Assembly (NCBI RefSeq): GCF_030373265.1
Contig: NZ_JAUCZC010000006.1
Location: forward strand, 98,858-162,857
DNA: 64,000 nucleotides
Direction of reading: 5' to 3'
DNA from: Blastomonas sp.
GTDB lineage: Bacteria; Pseudomonadota; Alphaproteobacteria; Sphingomonadales; Sphingomonadaceae
Positions 9,795-18,889 of this stretch are shown here, piece after piece (the stretch's first letter is position 1; each line of letters begins with the position of its first letter). Both the position numbers and the translations under genes were made by a program. The notes beneath the pieces were generated by a model. That model saw only the letters and a program-made list of their open reading frames with translations. It was not told where the DNA came from and did not search any database.

Positions 9795-9968
9795 CGAAGG
9801 AAAAAGCCTCGCGAACCAGGCGCCACACGGCGCCGCGCCGCTTAGGACCAGCCTGGCCACGGATGCAAGCGCTTTGCTTGGGCGGGCGGGCAATCGCCCC
9901 AACCACACCGGGCCGGAAAGCTTGCGCTCCCCGGCCCGGAATTAAGCTGCTAATCGGGGATCAGACGA

Positions 9969-10343
9969 TCACCAGTAGGGCTTGACCGCCCAGTAGTCAT
10001 AGACGCTCGACTGGTAATCGCGGTTCATCGCGCGATCGCGGTCCGAATCCGAGAAGCTCGGCGCGTCCTTGAGCTGGTCTGCGGTGACGTTGACGAGATA
10101 GCCGCCAAGTTCGGTGTCATAGCTGAACTTCGACCACGGAAGGCTGTGCAGCTCGCTGCCGATGCCGAGAAATCCGCCGACCGACACGATGACGTCAGTC
10201 ACCTTGCCTTCGCGCTTGCCGATCAGCATGTTGGTGACCGATCCGATCTTTTCACGGTCGCTGCCATAGACTGCGGTACCGTCGACCTGATCGCTCGAAA
10301 TGGTATCATGGCCGCTTGCGAGTGTGGATGCTTGCATGTTCAT
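9969..10343 (-). CDS. PRC-barrel domain protein
   Basis: A 124-residue soluble protein. The PRC-barrel spans about residues 17-95: GTAVYGSDREKIGSVTNMLI, then KVTDVIVSVGGFLGIGS and HSLPWSKFSYD. Proteins of this layout are common in sphingomonads and rhizobia, often linked to stress or photosynthetic/rRNA-processing roles, but none can be assigned here. The ATG at 10343 has a strong ribosome site (AGGAG, 8 bases). The tail is acidic and aromatic, ending in VKPYW. The 290 bases upstream, before the patatin gene, hold a possible small RNA. Confidence 0.85.
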   Translation of the reverse strand: MNMQASTLASGHDTISSDQVDGTAVYGSDREKIGSVTNMLIGKREGKVTDVIVSVGGFLGIGSELHSLPWSKFSYDTELGGYLVNVTADQLKDAPSFSDSDRDRAMNRDYQSSVYDYWAVKPYW

Positions 10344-10439
10344 AAGAAATGCTCCTTCTGCCTGTCTGCCTCGTGCCCCGCTCGATTCCTTCCGGCTTGC
10401 CGTGGTGTCGCTATCGAGGCTGCTGACCGGGCCGAGAGG

Positions 10440-10546
10440 CGGTTTGGGGGTGGCCCGGCCAGCCCCCCACCAAGGGATGAACCGGCAAAGGGTTGCTCGG
10501 CTGGTCGCAAAGCCGGGCGGCCCCGTCGACGGGCTTCTGTTTTTTC
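10440..10546 (+). ncRNA. Possible small RNA ending in a factor-independent terminator
   Basis: The gap between the PRC-barrel gene and the patatin gene contains a strong hairpin (GGGGGTGGC at 10446-10454 pairing with GCCA and CCCCC at 10458-10467, one bulged G) and, further on, a 12-base perfect palindrome CCCGTCGACGGG (10522-10533) followed by a T run (10540-10545). No rightward gene precedes this terminator-like structure, so it may end a small RNA. No promoter was identified. Inference only. Confidence 0.3.
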
Positions 10547-10633
10547 AAACGCTGCGCTAGACCTTCGGAACACGCGCCATCCCGCGCGCAAGCCTGCCCG
10601 GTCAATCCGGGGCAGGGCCGACGGAGCGACAGA

Positions 10634-12469
10634 ATGGCCATGGGGCAGCCGGCTGAACACGATGCGGATGGATCGCTGCGCGACTGGATGCAGTCGGGAC
10701 TGTTCGCCGATGTCGATCAGGCCGCCATCGACGCGCTAAGCGAGCGCGCCCACCGGGTCGAAGTCCCCGCCGGTGCCACTCTGGTGAAACAGGGCGATGC
10801 CGCCGACACGCTTTACTTTCTGGAAACCGGGCGCCTCAGGGTGCTGATCGAAACGCCGCTGGGCAGCAAGGCGGTGGCGCAGATCGAGGCGGGCGAGCCC
10901 GTGGGTGAACTGGCGTTCTTCGGCGGGGGCACGCGCACCGCGACATTGCAGGCCAGCCGCGACAGCGTGGTGATGGCGCTCGACCGCGATTGCTATGATG
11001 CCGTGGTCACCGCCTATCCGCAGCTGGTCCCGGCGATCCTGACCGCGGTGACTCAAAGGCTGGCCGCGGTGACCGCCAAGACCCCGCCGATGGAAGCGCG
11101 GTTGCCGCGCGTCATCGCAGTGGTGCCCTGCGGCGGCAGCCGGATCGATCCGGCGCTGCTCGTCCGGTTGACCGATACGATCCGCCGGACCATTCCCGAT
11201 GACCGCCAGGTGATTCTGGTGCGCGAAAGCGATGTTCCGCCGGGCCCGGCCAGCGCGTATCAGGCGTGGCTGCGCGAGCAGGAATCGCGCCGCGGCTATC
11301 TGCTGATCGATGCCAGCGGCGATGCCGACTGGGGCGCTCTGGTGTGCCGCAACGCCGATGGCCTGCTGATGGTCGCGCAGGCCGGCGCGAGCCCGGCGCT
11401 CGGTCCGCTCGAATTGGCCGGATGCGCCGCGATCGAGCCACCCAACCGCACGCTGCTGGTGGTCCGCGACCGCGCCAACCAGCCGATCGCCGGGACCCCA
11501 GCCTGGCTCGCAGGGCGCGATCCGCATTTGCACCACCATGTCGCGCGCGATTCCGACGCCGATTTCGAGCGTGTCGCGCGCTTCCTCACCGGGCGCGCGG
11601 TGGGGCTGGTGCTGGCAGGCGGCGGCGCGCTGGGCTGCGCGCATCTGGGCATCGTGCGCGGGCTGCAGGACGCGGGCGTGCCGATCGACCTGATCGGCGG
11701 CACCAGCGCGGGCGCGGCGATGGGGGCGGCCATCGCGCAGGGTCTCAATGTGCCGCAGACGCTCGACCAGATGGAGGCGATGTTCATCGACGCCAAGGCG
11801 ATGCGGCGGTTCACCGTACCGATCCACTCGCTGCTCGACCCGGCGGTGTTCGATACCGAGCTCGAGGCCCACTATGGCGCGGCCGACATCGCCGACCAGC
11901 CGCTCAATTTCTTCGCGATCTCGACAAATTTGTCGACCAACGATCTTCACGTCCACCGCCGCGGCCCGCTGTGGCACGCGGTACGCGCCTCGGGGTCGCT
12001 GCCGACGATCCTGCCGCCGTTCATCGATGACGACGGCAACATCCTGGTCGATGGCGGGGTGCTCGACAATGTGCCCGTGGTGACGATGCGCGCGCTCAAG
12101 TCCGGCCCCAACATCGTCGTCACTCTGGGCGAGGCAGGGCAGACCTGGCGGATCAAGGCGGCCTATCGGTCGTTGCGGCGTCGGGGGCAGCTGATTCGCG
12201 ATTTGCTGCTGCGCCGCAAGTCGGACAGCGATTTTCCTTCGATCGTCGAGATCATGCAGCGCTCGATGGTGGTCGCCAGCCGCATCGCCTCGCGCTCGAT
12301 GCTGCGCGAGGACGACATCCTGCTCAGCCCGCCGATCGTCCAGGGCATGCAGATCCTCGATTGGCACCTGGGCCGCAAGCAGGCCGAAGCCGCCGCGCTC
12401 TACGTCGCACAAGAGGTCGCGGCCAATCCTGCGCTGGCGCAATTGCAAGCGCGTTCCAGGGGAAGCTGA
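10634..12469 (+). CDS. Cyclic-nucleotide-binding patatin-like phospholipase (NTE family)
   Basis: A 611-residue protein. A cNMP-binding domain occupies about residues 15-130 (TLVKQGDAADTLYFLETGRL, GEPVGELAFFGG). Residues 150-310 match the middle region of eukaryotic neuropathy target esterase, resembling a MinD-like remnant (YLLIDASGD, SPALGPLELAGCA). The patatin lipase begins at about 319: GLVLAGGGALG, nucleophile Ser358 in GGTSAG and Asp473 in VDGGVLDN. The expected oxyanion motif GGGxRG reads GGGALG, losing the Arg. No membrane segment. The ATG at 10634 follows GGAG. Likely a lysophospholipase or phospholipase gated by cAMP or another nucleotide. Confidence 0.9.
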   Translation: MAMGQPAEHDADGSLRDWMQSGLFADVDQAAIDALSERAHRVEVPAGATLVKQGDAADTLYFLETGRLRVLIETPLGSKAVAQIEAGEPVGELAFFGGGTRTATLQASRDSVVMALDRDCYDAVVTAYPQLVPAILTAVTQRLAAVTAKTPPMEARLPRVIAVVPCGGSRIDPALLVRLTDTIRRTIPDDRQVILVRESDVPPGPASAYQAWLREQESRRGYLLIDASGDADWGALVCRNADGLLMVAQAGASPALGPLELAGCAAIEPPNRTLLVVRDRANQPIAGTPAWLAGRDPHLHHHVARDSDADFERVARFLTGRAVGLVLAGGGALGCAHLGIVRGLQDAGVPIDLIGGTSAGAAMGAAIAQGLNVPQTLDQMEAMFIDAKAMRRFTVPIHSLLDPAVFDTELEAHYGAADIADQPLNFFAISTNLSTNDLHVHRRGPLWHAVRASGSLPTILPPFIDDDGNILVDGGVLDNVPVVTMRALKSGPNIVVTLGEAGQTWRIKAAYRSLRRRGQLIRDLLLRRKSDSDFPSIVEIMQRSMVVASRIASRSMLREDDILLSPPIVQGMQILDWHLGRKQAEAAALYVAQEVAANPALAQLQARSRGS

Positions 12470-12569
12470 CGCGCGATAGCAGCGCAGGCGTGCAACCTTT
12501 TCCGGTGACATGCCTTTACCGTCTCCATAAGCTGTTGTGCTTAGTCTGCGGCCCGGAGTTCGTTTTTTC

Positions 12570-13553
12570 ATGCTGACCAACGCGCTGGCCCTGGGCCTGG
12601 GACTGATTCTGCTCGTGGCGGGGGGTGACCTGCTGGTGCGCGGCGCGGTCCGCATCGCCGAACGGCTCAAACTGTCGCCGATGCTGATCGGCCTCACCGT
12701 GGTGGGGATGGGCACCTCGATGCCCGAACTGGCCGCAAGCCTGCAGGCCAGCCTGGCCGGATCGCCGGGAATCGCCATCGGCAACATCGTGGGATCGAAC
12801 CTTGCCAACACGCTGCTGATCCTGGGCGCAGCAGCGCTGGTCGCACCGATCGCGGTGGAACGGCCCACTTTGTGGCGCGATGGCGGGGTCGGCGTGGTGG
12901 CGGTGGTCCTGCTGCTGGCAGCGGGCCTGACCGTCGGGCTTTCGCGCCCGGTCGGGATCGCCTTTCTGGTCGCCATGATAGCCTATATCTATAATGCCTA
13001 TCGCCAGGAGCGGCAGGAAACTGGCCATGGCGCGGCCTATGATCGCGCGGTGGCGATGGAAGGCGTCGACCCGGGGATGATCCCGCATTCCAAGCCAACC
13101 GGTAGCCTGGCTGTCGCCATCGCGCTGTTTGCCGTCGGGCTGGCGCTGATCGTCGGCGGAGGCATGGTGCTGGTCGATGCCGCGATCACGATCGCGGAAG
13201 TGCTGGGTGTCAGCGATGCGGTCATCGGCCTCACCATCGTGGCGGTGGGCACCTCGTTTCCCGAACTGGTCACCTCTGCCGTCGCAGCCTACCGCCGTCA
13301 GGGTGATATCGCTTTGGGCAACGTACTGGGTTCCAACATCTACAACATCCTGTTCATCGGAGGGATCACCGGCGCGGTGTCTCCCACCGAAATCCCTGCC
13401 AGCATCCTGGCGTTCGACCTGTGGCTGCTGATCGCCGCATCGCTGCTGATGATGATCTTCGCGCTGTCGGGCGGACGGCTGAGTCGGCGCGAAGGCTTTG
13501 CGCTGGTGGCGTCGTATGGCGCCTACACCGCATATACCGCCGGGCTGTTCTGA
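12570..13553 (+). CDS. Calcium/sodium antiporter (CaCA superfamily, YrbG-like)
   Basis: A 327-residue inner-membrane exchanger with about ten hydrophobic segments in two homologous halves. The two alpha repeats are clear: VGMGTSMPELAASLQA with GNIVGSNLAN, and VAVGTSFPELVTSAVA with GNVLGSNIYN. These acidic and Asn residues coordinate Ca2+/Na+ in the family. A cytoplasmic loop (RQERQETGHGAAYDRA) separates the halves. The ATG at 12570 is chosen over a GTG at 12537. It lies 100 bases after the patatin gene and is followed by the tRNA-Gln gene on the other strand. Confidence 0.92.
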   Translation: MLTNALALGLGLILLVAGGDLLVRGAVRIAERLKLSPMLIGLTVVGMGTSMPELAASLQASLAGSPGIAIGNIVGSNLANTLLILGAAALVAPIAVERPTLWRDGGVGVVAVVLLLAAGLTVGLSRPVGIAFLVAMIAYIYNAYRQERQETGHGAAYDRAVAMEGVDPGMIPHSKPTGSLAVAIALFAVGLALIVGGGMVLVDAAITIAEVLGVSDAVIGLTIVAVGTSFPELVTSAVAAYRRQGDIALGNVLGSNIYNILFIGGITGAVSPTEIPASILAFDLWLLIAASLLMMIFALSGGRLSRREGFALVASYGAYTAYTAGLF

Positions 13554-13621
13554 TTCGCGGCCTTCGCCGGCGCGCGGATACCCCCGGCGAACCGGTCGGC
13601 AGTCATATCAGTGGCGGAAAG

Positions 13622-13695
13622 TGGATGCCCCCCAAGGATTCGAACCTTGATTAACGGAGTCAGAGTCCGTGGTCTTACCATTAGACGAAGGGGCA
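13622..13695 (-). tRNA. tRNA-Gln (CTG anticodon)
   Basis: Reading the minus strand gives a full cloverleaf: acceptor TGCCCCT/GGGGGCA with a terminal T-G pair, anticodon stem ACGGA/TCCGT around loop CTCTGAC (anticodon CTG, reading CAG), T arm CAAGG-TTCGAAT-CCTTG, discriminator T and an encoded CCA. Total 74 bases including CCA. Confidence 0.95.
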
Positions 13696-13871
13696 ATGGA
13701 GCGGCCCCATTAAGCCGCTCACGAAAACGGGTCAAGACCCAAAAAGGCGGACAAACGGCGGCATGCTTGCGCTGAAGCGCCAGATTGGCTAGCCTTGCGC
13801 CCAAGTACCGGCGATGCGCGGGCATATTGGCCGCGCGGGCAGGACCGGATGAGAAAAAAGAGCAACTTGGC

Positions 13872-15074
13872 ATGGTGGAGCGATCGACACCGTTGCCGCA
13901 GGCTGAACCGATGGCGCCGGACTCTGCCGATCCAGAGTCCAGCTCGGGGCAACTGGCGAAACCGGCCATCAATGGCCGGAATGCGGCAAGACAACGCAGC
14001 ACGAAACAGGCCGGTCCCGGCCAGGGCAACAGCTCGCGCGGCCGCATGGCGGACCGCACCAACTGGAATGCGCGGCGCGCCTATGCCGCGATCGATCTGG
14101 GCACCAACAACTGCAGGCTGCTGATCGCCAAGCCCGCGGCCGACGGATTCGTCGTCGTCGATGCGTTCTCGCGCGTGGTGCGGCTGGGCGAAGGCCTGGG
14201 CCAGTCGGGACGGCTGAGCGACGCCGCGATGGACCGCGCGGTGGCCGCGCTGTCGATCTGTGCCGACAAATTGCGCCGCCGCCACGTCGCGCTGGCGCGC
14301 TCGGTGGCGACCGAAGCGTGCCGCAAGGCCGCCAACGGCCCCGATTTCATCGAACGCGTGCGCCGCGAGACGGGGATCGTGCTCGACATCATCACCGCCG
14401 AGGAAGAGGCGCGGCTGGCGGTGCTGGGCTGCCACATCCTGCTGGAGCCCGGCGACGGCCCGGCGCTGATCTTCGACATCGGCGGCGGATCGACCGAACT
14501 GGTGCTGGTCGACAGCTCAGGGCCCGTGCCCGACATCCTCGACTGGATGAGCGTGCCCTGGGGCGTGGTCACGCTGACCGAAAGCGAATCGTTCGACCCC
14601 GAGGACCCGCAGGCGCGCGATGCGGCCTATCAGCGCATGCGCGACCGGGTGATGGAGGGCTTTGCGGCGTTCGCCAAGCGCCTGCCGGTGATGGCCAATG
14701 AGGATCGGCGGTTGCTGGGCACCAGCGGCACGGTGACCACGCTGGCGAGCCTGCATCTCGACCTGCCCTGCTATAACCGCGATGCGATCGACGGGTTGAT
14801 CGTCCCGTCCGAATCGATGCGCGCGATCAGCACCCGGCTTGCGGGTCTCAGCCTGAACGAGCGGCGCGAGCTGCCCTGCATCGGCAAGGAACGCGCCGAT
14901 CTGGTGGTGGCGGGGTGCGCCATTCTCGAATCGATTCTCGATATCTGGCCCGCGGTGCGGCTGGGCGTGGCCGATCGCGGCATCCGCGAGGGCATCTTGC
15001 GCGCGCTGATGGGGCGCGACGCTCCGGCAGCGTCCACCCCGGCAACACCGGCGCAGAACGGACACAAGGCATGA
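13872..15074 (+). CDS. Ppx/GppA phosphatase family protein (exopolyphosphatase or pppGpp phosphatase)
   Basis: A 400-residue member of the ASKHA-fold Ppx/GppA family, which removes phosphate from polyphosphate or from pppGpp. Motifs: AAIDLGTNNCRLLIA (phosphate 1), ATEACRKAANG, ITAEEEARLAVLGC, IFDIGGGSTELVLV (phosphate 2) and LLGTSGTVTTLASL. The first about 75 residues before AYAAIDLG are low-complexity, so the true start is uncertain: ATG 13872 is used, ATG 13911 is possible and a TTG at 13785 less likely. The stop overlaps the rlmE start by ATGA, so the two genes are translationally coupled. Confidence 0.9.
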   Translation: MVERSTPLPQAEPMAPDSADPESSSGQLAKPAINGRNAARQRSTKQAGPGQGNSSRGRMADRTNWNARRAYAAIDLGTNNCRLLIAKPAADGFVVVDAFSRVVRLGEGLGQSGRLSDAAMDRAVAALSICADKLRRRHVALARSVATEACRKAANGPDFIERVRRETGIVLDIITAEEEARLAVLGCHILLEPGDGPALIFDIGGGSTELVLVDSSGPVPDILDWMSVPWGVVTLTESESFDPEDPQARDAAYQRMRDRVMEGFAAFAKRLPVMANEDRRLLGTSGTVTTLASLHLDLPCYNRDAIDGLIVPSESMRAISTRLAGLSLNERRELPCIGKERADLVVAGCAILESILDIWPAVRLGVADRGIREGILRALMGRDAPAASTPATPAQNGHKA

Positions 15075-15871
15075 GCAGCGGAAACGACGGCAAGGACGGC
15101 GGAAAAAACGGAAGCGGAAAGGATGCCGGGGGCGGCAAGAAGGTCCCCGGATCCAGCGCGCGCAAGCCCACCGGGCGCTATGGCGATGCGCTGCACCAGC
15201 GGGTGAAGACCGCCAAGGGCCGCACCGCGTCATCCAATCGCTGGCTCTCGCGCCAGCTCAACGACCCGTATGTGCGCAAGGCCAAGGCCGACGGCTATCG
15301 CAGCCGCGCCGCCTACAAATTGGTCGAGCTCGACGAGAAATTTGCGCTGGTGCGCAAGGCGCGGCACATTATCGATTTGGGGATCGCGCCGGGCGGCTGG
15401 GCGCAGCTGATCCGACGGATCAACCCCAAGGCGGCGGTGGTGGGTATCGATCTGCTTCCGGTCGACCCGATCGAGGGCGTGACCATCTTCGAGATGGATT
15501 TCATGGCCGACCATGCCCCCGACACCCTGATCGAGGCGCTGGGGGCGCAGCCTGACCTCGTGCTGTCGGACATGGCGGCCAACACCGTCGGCCACAAGCA
15601 GACCGACCATCTGCGCACCATGGGGCTGGTCGAGGCGGCAGCGCATTTTGCGGTCGATCATCTGGTCGAGGGCGGCGCGTTCGTCGCCAAGGTGCTGGCG
15701 GGCGGGACCGACAACGAGTTGCTCGCTTTGCTCAAGCAGCATTTCAAGACGGTCAAGCACGCCAAGCCGCCTGCCAGCCGCAAGGCCAGCAGCGAATGGT
15801 ATGTCATCGCGCAGGGGCGCAAGCCGCGTGTTGCCATAGCTGTTGAGTCAGAGGATTCCGACGAGGCTTGA
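15071..15871 (+). CDS. rlmE: 23S rRNA (uridine-2'-O-)-methyltransferase RlmE/FtsJ
   Basis: Methylates the 2'-OH of U2552 (E. coli numbering) in the 23S A loop during large-subunit maturation. The 266 residues comprise a Gly/Lys-rich N-terminal extension (1-40, likely disordered and RNA-binding) and a Rossmann methyltransferase. SAM motif IDLGIAPGGW and the K-D-K-E catalytic set are seen: Lys in AAYKLVELDEKF, Asp in DLVLSDMAAN, Lys in FVAKVLAGG, Glu in SSEWYVIA. The ATG overlaps the ppx stop by four bases. A clear terminator follows. Confidence 0.94.
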   Translation: MSSGNDGKDGGKNGSGKDAGGGKKVPGSSARKPTGRYGDALHQRVKTAKGRTASSNRWLSRQLNDPYVRKAKADGYRSRAAYKLVELDEKFALVRKARHIIDLGIAPGGWAQLIRRINPKAAVVGIDLLPVDPIEGVTIFEMDFMADHAPDTLIEALGAQPDLVLSDMAANTVGHKQTDHLRTMGLVEAAAHFAVDHLVEGGAFVAKVLAGGTDNELLALLKQHFKTVKHAKPPASRKASSEWYVIAQGRKPRVAIAVESEDSDEA

Positions 15872-15892
15872 GCATGGCGCGCCTGCCATAAC

Positions 15893-15931
15893 AAAAGGCC
15901 CCGCCTGCTGCGTGCAGACGGGGCCTTTTTT
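15893..15931. terminator. Bidirectional intrinsic terminator between rlmE and the TonB receptor
   Basis: AAAAGGCCCCG (15893-15903) pairs with CGGGGCCTTTT (15919-15929) around a 15-base loop, with T runs on both strands. It can end the rlmE transcript on the plus strand and the receptor transcript on the minus strand. Confidence 0.9.
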
Positions 15932-15950
15932 GTGGGTCGCAGCTGTCAGA

Positions 15951-18737
15951 TCAGAAGCGGCTGCGCAGCGTCACGCCATAGGTGCGCGGCTCGCCGAGGA
16001 ACGCCGAGAAGATCTGGCGGTTGCCCGGGAACTGCGGATCGACGAACGGGGCGCCCGCACCACCAGCCTGGAACGGGCTGTTGAACGCCACCTGGGTGAA
16101 ATCCTCATTGAACAGGTTCTGGGCCCACAATTCGACGGCCCAGTTCTGATCGGGACCGCGCAGGCCGACGCGGGCGTTGACCACCACGAAGCTGGGCTGT
16201 TCCTTTTGCGGGAACAGATCGGAGCCGGTGTTGAACCCTTCGGTCACGCGGGTGTCGACATAGACCAGACCCGACAGGCCGCTGTCGCCGATATCCGGCG
16301 TCCACGCCATCGATCCGGTAACCGTGATCTCAGGTGCGTTCGACAGGTTGTCGCCGGGCAGCAGACGCAGCGCCGGATCGAGCGGTGCACCCGACTTGTT
16401 GCCGACCAGGTTGTTGCGATACTTGGTCTGGGCGTAGGTGATGCCGGCATTGACGTTGAAGTTGCGCGCCGGATTGACCGAAGCCTCGAGTTCCACACCC
16501 TGCGCAACCACGCCATAGCTGACATCGTCGCGGGCGCAGGCGCCGGTGGTGGCGCTGAGGTCCCGATCGCCGCCGCCCAGATCGGTCGAGCAGCCGTTGA
16601 CGGTCTGCACCAGGAACACCGTTCCGTTGAAGGTGTTGAGCTGGAAGTTCTCGAACTGCTGGCGGAACAGCGCGAGGTTGAGGGTCAGCGGTCCGGTGGA
16701 GTATTTCGCCCCCAGTTCGAACGCATCGACGATTTCCTGATCGAACTGCAGGTTGCCGACCAGCGCCTGCGCGCCGCCGACCGCCGCGAAGGTGGTGGTG
16801 GGGATCGCGCCCAGCGGTGCGACGATCGGGCCCTTCAGCGCCGAACGGTCGAGGTTGAAGCCGCCCGCCTTATAGCCGCGCGAGGCACTGCCGTAGAACA
16901 GCAGATCGTCGGTGGCCTTCCACGACAGCACCACGGTTCCGGTGAACTCGCTCTCGCGGCGCCGATCGTTGATCGAAACGCCGTTGAGTTCCGCGGTCGA
17001 ATTGCCCTGGCACGACAGCCCGATGATGCCGCCGGCCACCGGCGACAATCCGGCGTTGGTGAGGAAGGGAGTCAGCGCGGCCTGGTTCTGCACGCAGCCG
17101 ATGTTGTCGTTGCTGAAAGTGGCGTCGAAGCGCTTGCGCTCGTTGGTGTAGCGCAGGCCCAGCGTCAGATCGAGCCGGTCGGTGATGTGCACGATGTTGT
17201 GCGTGAAGATCGCGAAGTTGCGGCTGTTCTGGAAATAGCGGTCGCTGATCGAACCGCGGTCGTTGATCGCATCAAGCCGGTCGATGCCTGCCACGATGGC
17301 CGGGCCCGCCGGGCCGAAGGGCGATGCGACACCTGGCACCGCGCCGCTCAGCACGGCCCTTCCGGTCGGGCTGAGACAGCCCGCCGATCCGGGCGAATAG
17401 AACTGTGCGAGACCGCCACCGGAAATCAGGCGGCAGCTGGCGAACCGGCCATATTGGCTGCCGAAGCGCAGGTTGTCGCGCACGGTCAGATCTTCGTTGG
17501 CGAAATAGCCGCCGACCAGCCAGTCGAGCTTGCCGCCGAACGCCTCACCCTGCAACCGCAGTTCCTGGGTGAAGGTCTTGAACCGGCGGAACTGCGCGTC
17601 CTCGTCATCGGCGCGGTAGAGGATGTCGACCGAGCTGTAGTCGATGTCGCCGGCCTGGCTGTTCTTGTATTCGCGATAGCCGGTGATCGAGGTCAGCGAG
17701 GCGCCGCCCAGATTCCAGTTCACCTCGAGCGAAACGCCGCCATCCTTGGTGCTGCCGTTATAGTTGCGCCCGGGGGTGACGAAGGCATTGCGGCTGAACG
17801 GATCGTTGAACGACACCAGAGGCTGGCCCAAGTCGCGCAGCACGTTGATGATGTTGTTGCCGTTCGGCTGCAGCGGCGCCAGCGGCGTCGAGGGATTGTT
17901 GAGGTTGCCGATCAGCGGGTTGAAGCGGTTGCCCAGATTGACCGCACCGCAGCAGCGTTCGTCGCGGTTGGTGTAGTCGGCGATGAAGCGGAACGACACG
18001 TCATCGGTCGGCTCCCACAGCAGCTGACCCTTGACGAAATAGCGGTTGCGGTTGTTGAGATCGATATCGTTGTTGACGTCCTGCAGGAAGCCGTCGCGCC
18101 GTTCGAACACGCCATCGATGCGGGCGGCGAGGTCCTGCGTGATCGGGCCGGTCAGCCCTGCCTGCAGGCGGACGTTGTCATAGTTGCCATATGTCGCTTC
18201 GGCAAAGCCGCCGAAATCGAACTCGGGCCGCTTGGAATAGATCGAGATGATACCGGCCGAGGCGTTGCGGCCGAACAGCGTCCCCTGCGGGCCGCGCAGC
18301 ACTTCCACCCGCTCGATCTCGCCCAGTTCGTTGAGGCCGATGCCCGAACGCGAGCGGTAAACCCCGTCGATGAACACCGCGACCGAGCTTTCGAGGCCGG
18401 GGTTGTCGCCGACCGTGCCGATGCCGCGGATACGCGCAGAGCCGTTGGCCTCGTTGCCGGTCGAGGACACGAGCAGCGAGGGGACAACCTGATTGAGCTG
18501 GCGGATGTCGTTGGCGCCGGTGTTTTCCAGCGTTTCGGCGTTCACCGCGGAAACGGCAACGGGAACGTCGGAGAGCAATTGTTCGCGGCCCTGGGCGACG
18601 ACGACGATGGTGTTGCCTTCGCGGACACCCTGCGCATCGGCTTCGGCTTCCTGAGCGAAGGCGGGACTGGCCATGGCGACGAGGCCGGCGGAAAGCATGA
18701 GGGATACACGGCTGGTCTTGCCGAAACGCATGGACAT
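15951..18737 (-). CDS. TonB-dependent outer-membrane receptor
   Basis: A 928-residue substrate-specific outer-membrane importer energised by TonB. A signal peptide (LMLSAGLVAMASPAFA) is followed by a TonB-box-like segment (NTIVVVAQ), the plug domain (LLSDVPVAVSAVNAETLENT, RIRGIGTVGDNPGL, VEVLRGPQGTLFGRNASAG) and a 22-strand barrel ending in aromatic Phe (TLRSRF). This plug type is the one abundant in sphingomonads; substrates include plant or aromatic compounds, oligosaccharides and siderophores, and none can be picked here. ATG 18737 follows AGGAGAGAG. An operator-like motif lies at 18783-18800 and pdeM is upstream on the same strand. Confidence 0.93.
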   Translation of the reverse strand: MSMRFGKTSRVSLMLSAGLVAMASPAFAQEAEADAQGVREGNTIVVVAQGREQLLSDVPVAVSAVNAETLENTGANDIRQLNQVVPSLLVSSTGNEANGSARIRGIGTVGDNPGLESSVAVFIDGVYRSRSGIGLNELGEIERVEVLRGPQGTLFGRNASAGIISIYSKRPEFDFGGFAEATYGNYDNVRLQAGLTGPITQDLAARIDGVFERRDGFLQDVNNDIDLNNRNRYFVKGQLLWEPTDDVSFRFIADYTNRDERCCGAVNLGNRFNPLIGNLNNPSTPLAPLQPNGNNIINVLRDLGQPLVSFNDPFSRNAFVTPGRNYNGSTKDGGVSLEVNWNLGGASLTSITGYREYKNSQAGDIDYSSVDILYRADDEDAQFRRFKTFTQELRLQGEAFGGKLDWLVGGYFANEDLTVRDNLRFGSQYGRFASCRLISGGGLAQFYSPGSAGCLSPTGRAVLSGAVPGVASPFGPAGPAIVAGIDRLDAINDRGSISDRYFQNSRNFAIFTHNIVHITDRLDLTLGLRYTNERKRFDATFSNDNIGCVQNQAALTPFLTNAGLSPVAGGIIGLSCQGNSTAELNGVSINDRRRESEFTGTVVLSWKATDDLLFYGSASRGYKAGGFNLDRSALKGPIVAPLGAIPTTTFAAVGGAQALVGNLQFDQEIVDAFELGAKYSTGPLTLNLALFRQQFENFQLNTFNGTVFLVQTVNGCSTDLGGGDRDLSATTGACARDDVSYGVVAQGVELEASVNPARNFNVNAGITYAQTKYRNNLVGNKSGAPLDPALRLLPGDNLSNAPEITVTGSMAWTPDIGDSGLSGLVYVDTRVTEGFNTGSDLFPQKEQPSFVVVNARVGLRGPDQNWAVELWAQNLFNEDFTQVAFNSPFQAGGAGAPFVDPQFPGNRQIFSAFLGEPRTYGVTLRSRF

Positions 18738-18782
18738 ATCTCTCTCCTGATATTGGTCTTCGCAGGCGGTCATGTTGCCGCC

Positions 18783-18800
18783 TTGACGCTTACGTTAAAC
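18783..18800 (-). promoter_or_regulatory. Candidate operator of the TonB receptor gene
   Basis: TTGACGCTTACGTTAAAC on the plus strand, 46-63 bases upstream of the receptor start. It shares the 13-base core TTGACGCTYACGT with the site at 7509-7525 before the acyl-CoA dehydrogenase, suggesting co-regulation, possibly by a LiuR-like MerR protein. Confidence 0.4.
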
Positions 18801-18889
18801 CAAATCGGTGCGACTTCCAGCGTTTGCGCGGGCCTCACGCAAAAATGCAGGCGTATGTCGCAAAAACGCAACACCCGTGCCAAGGCGCC

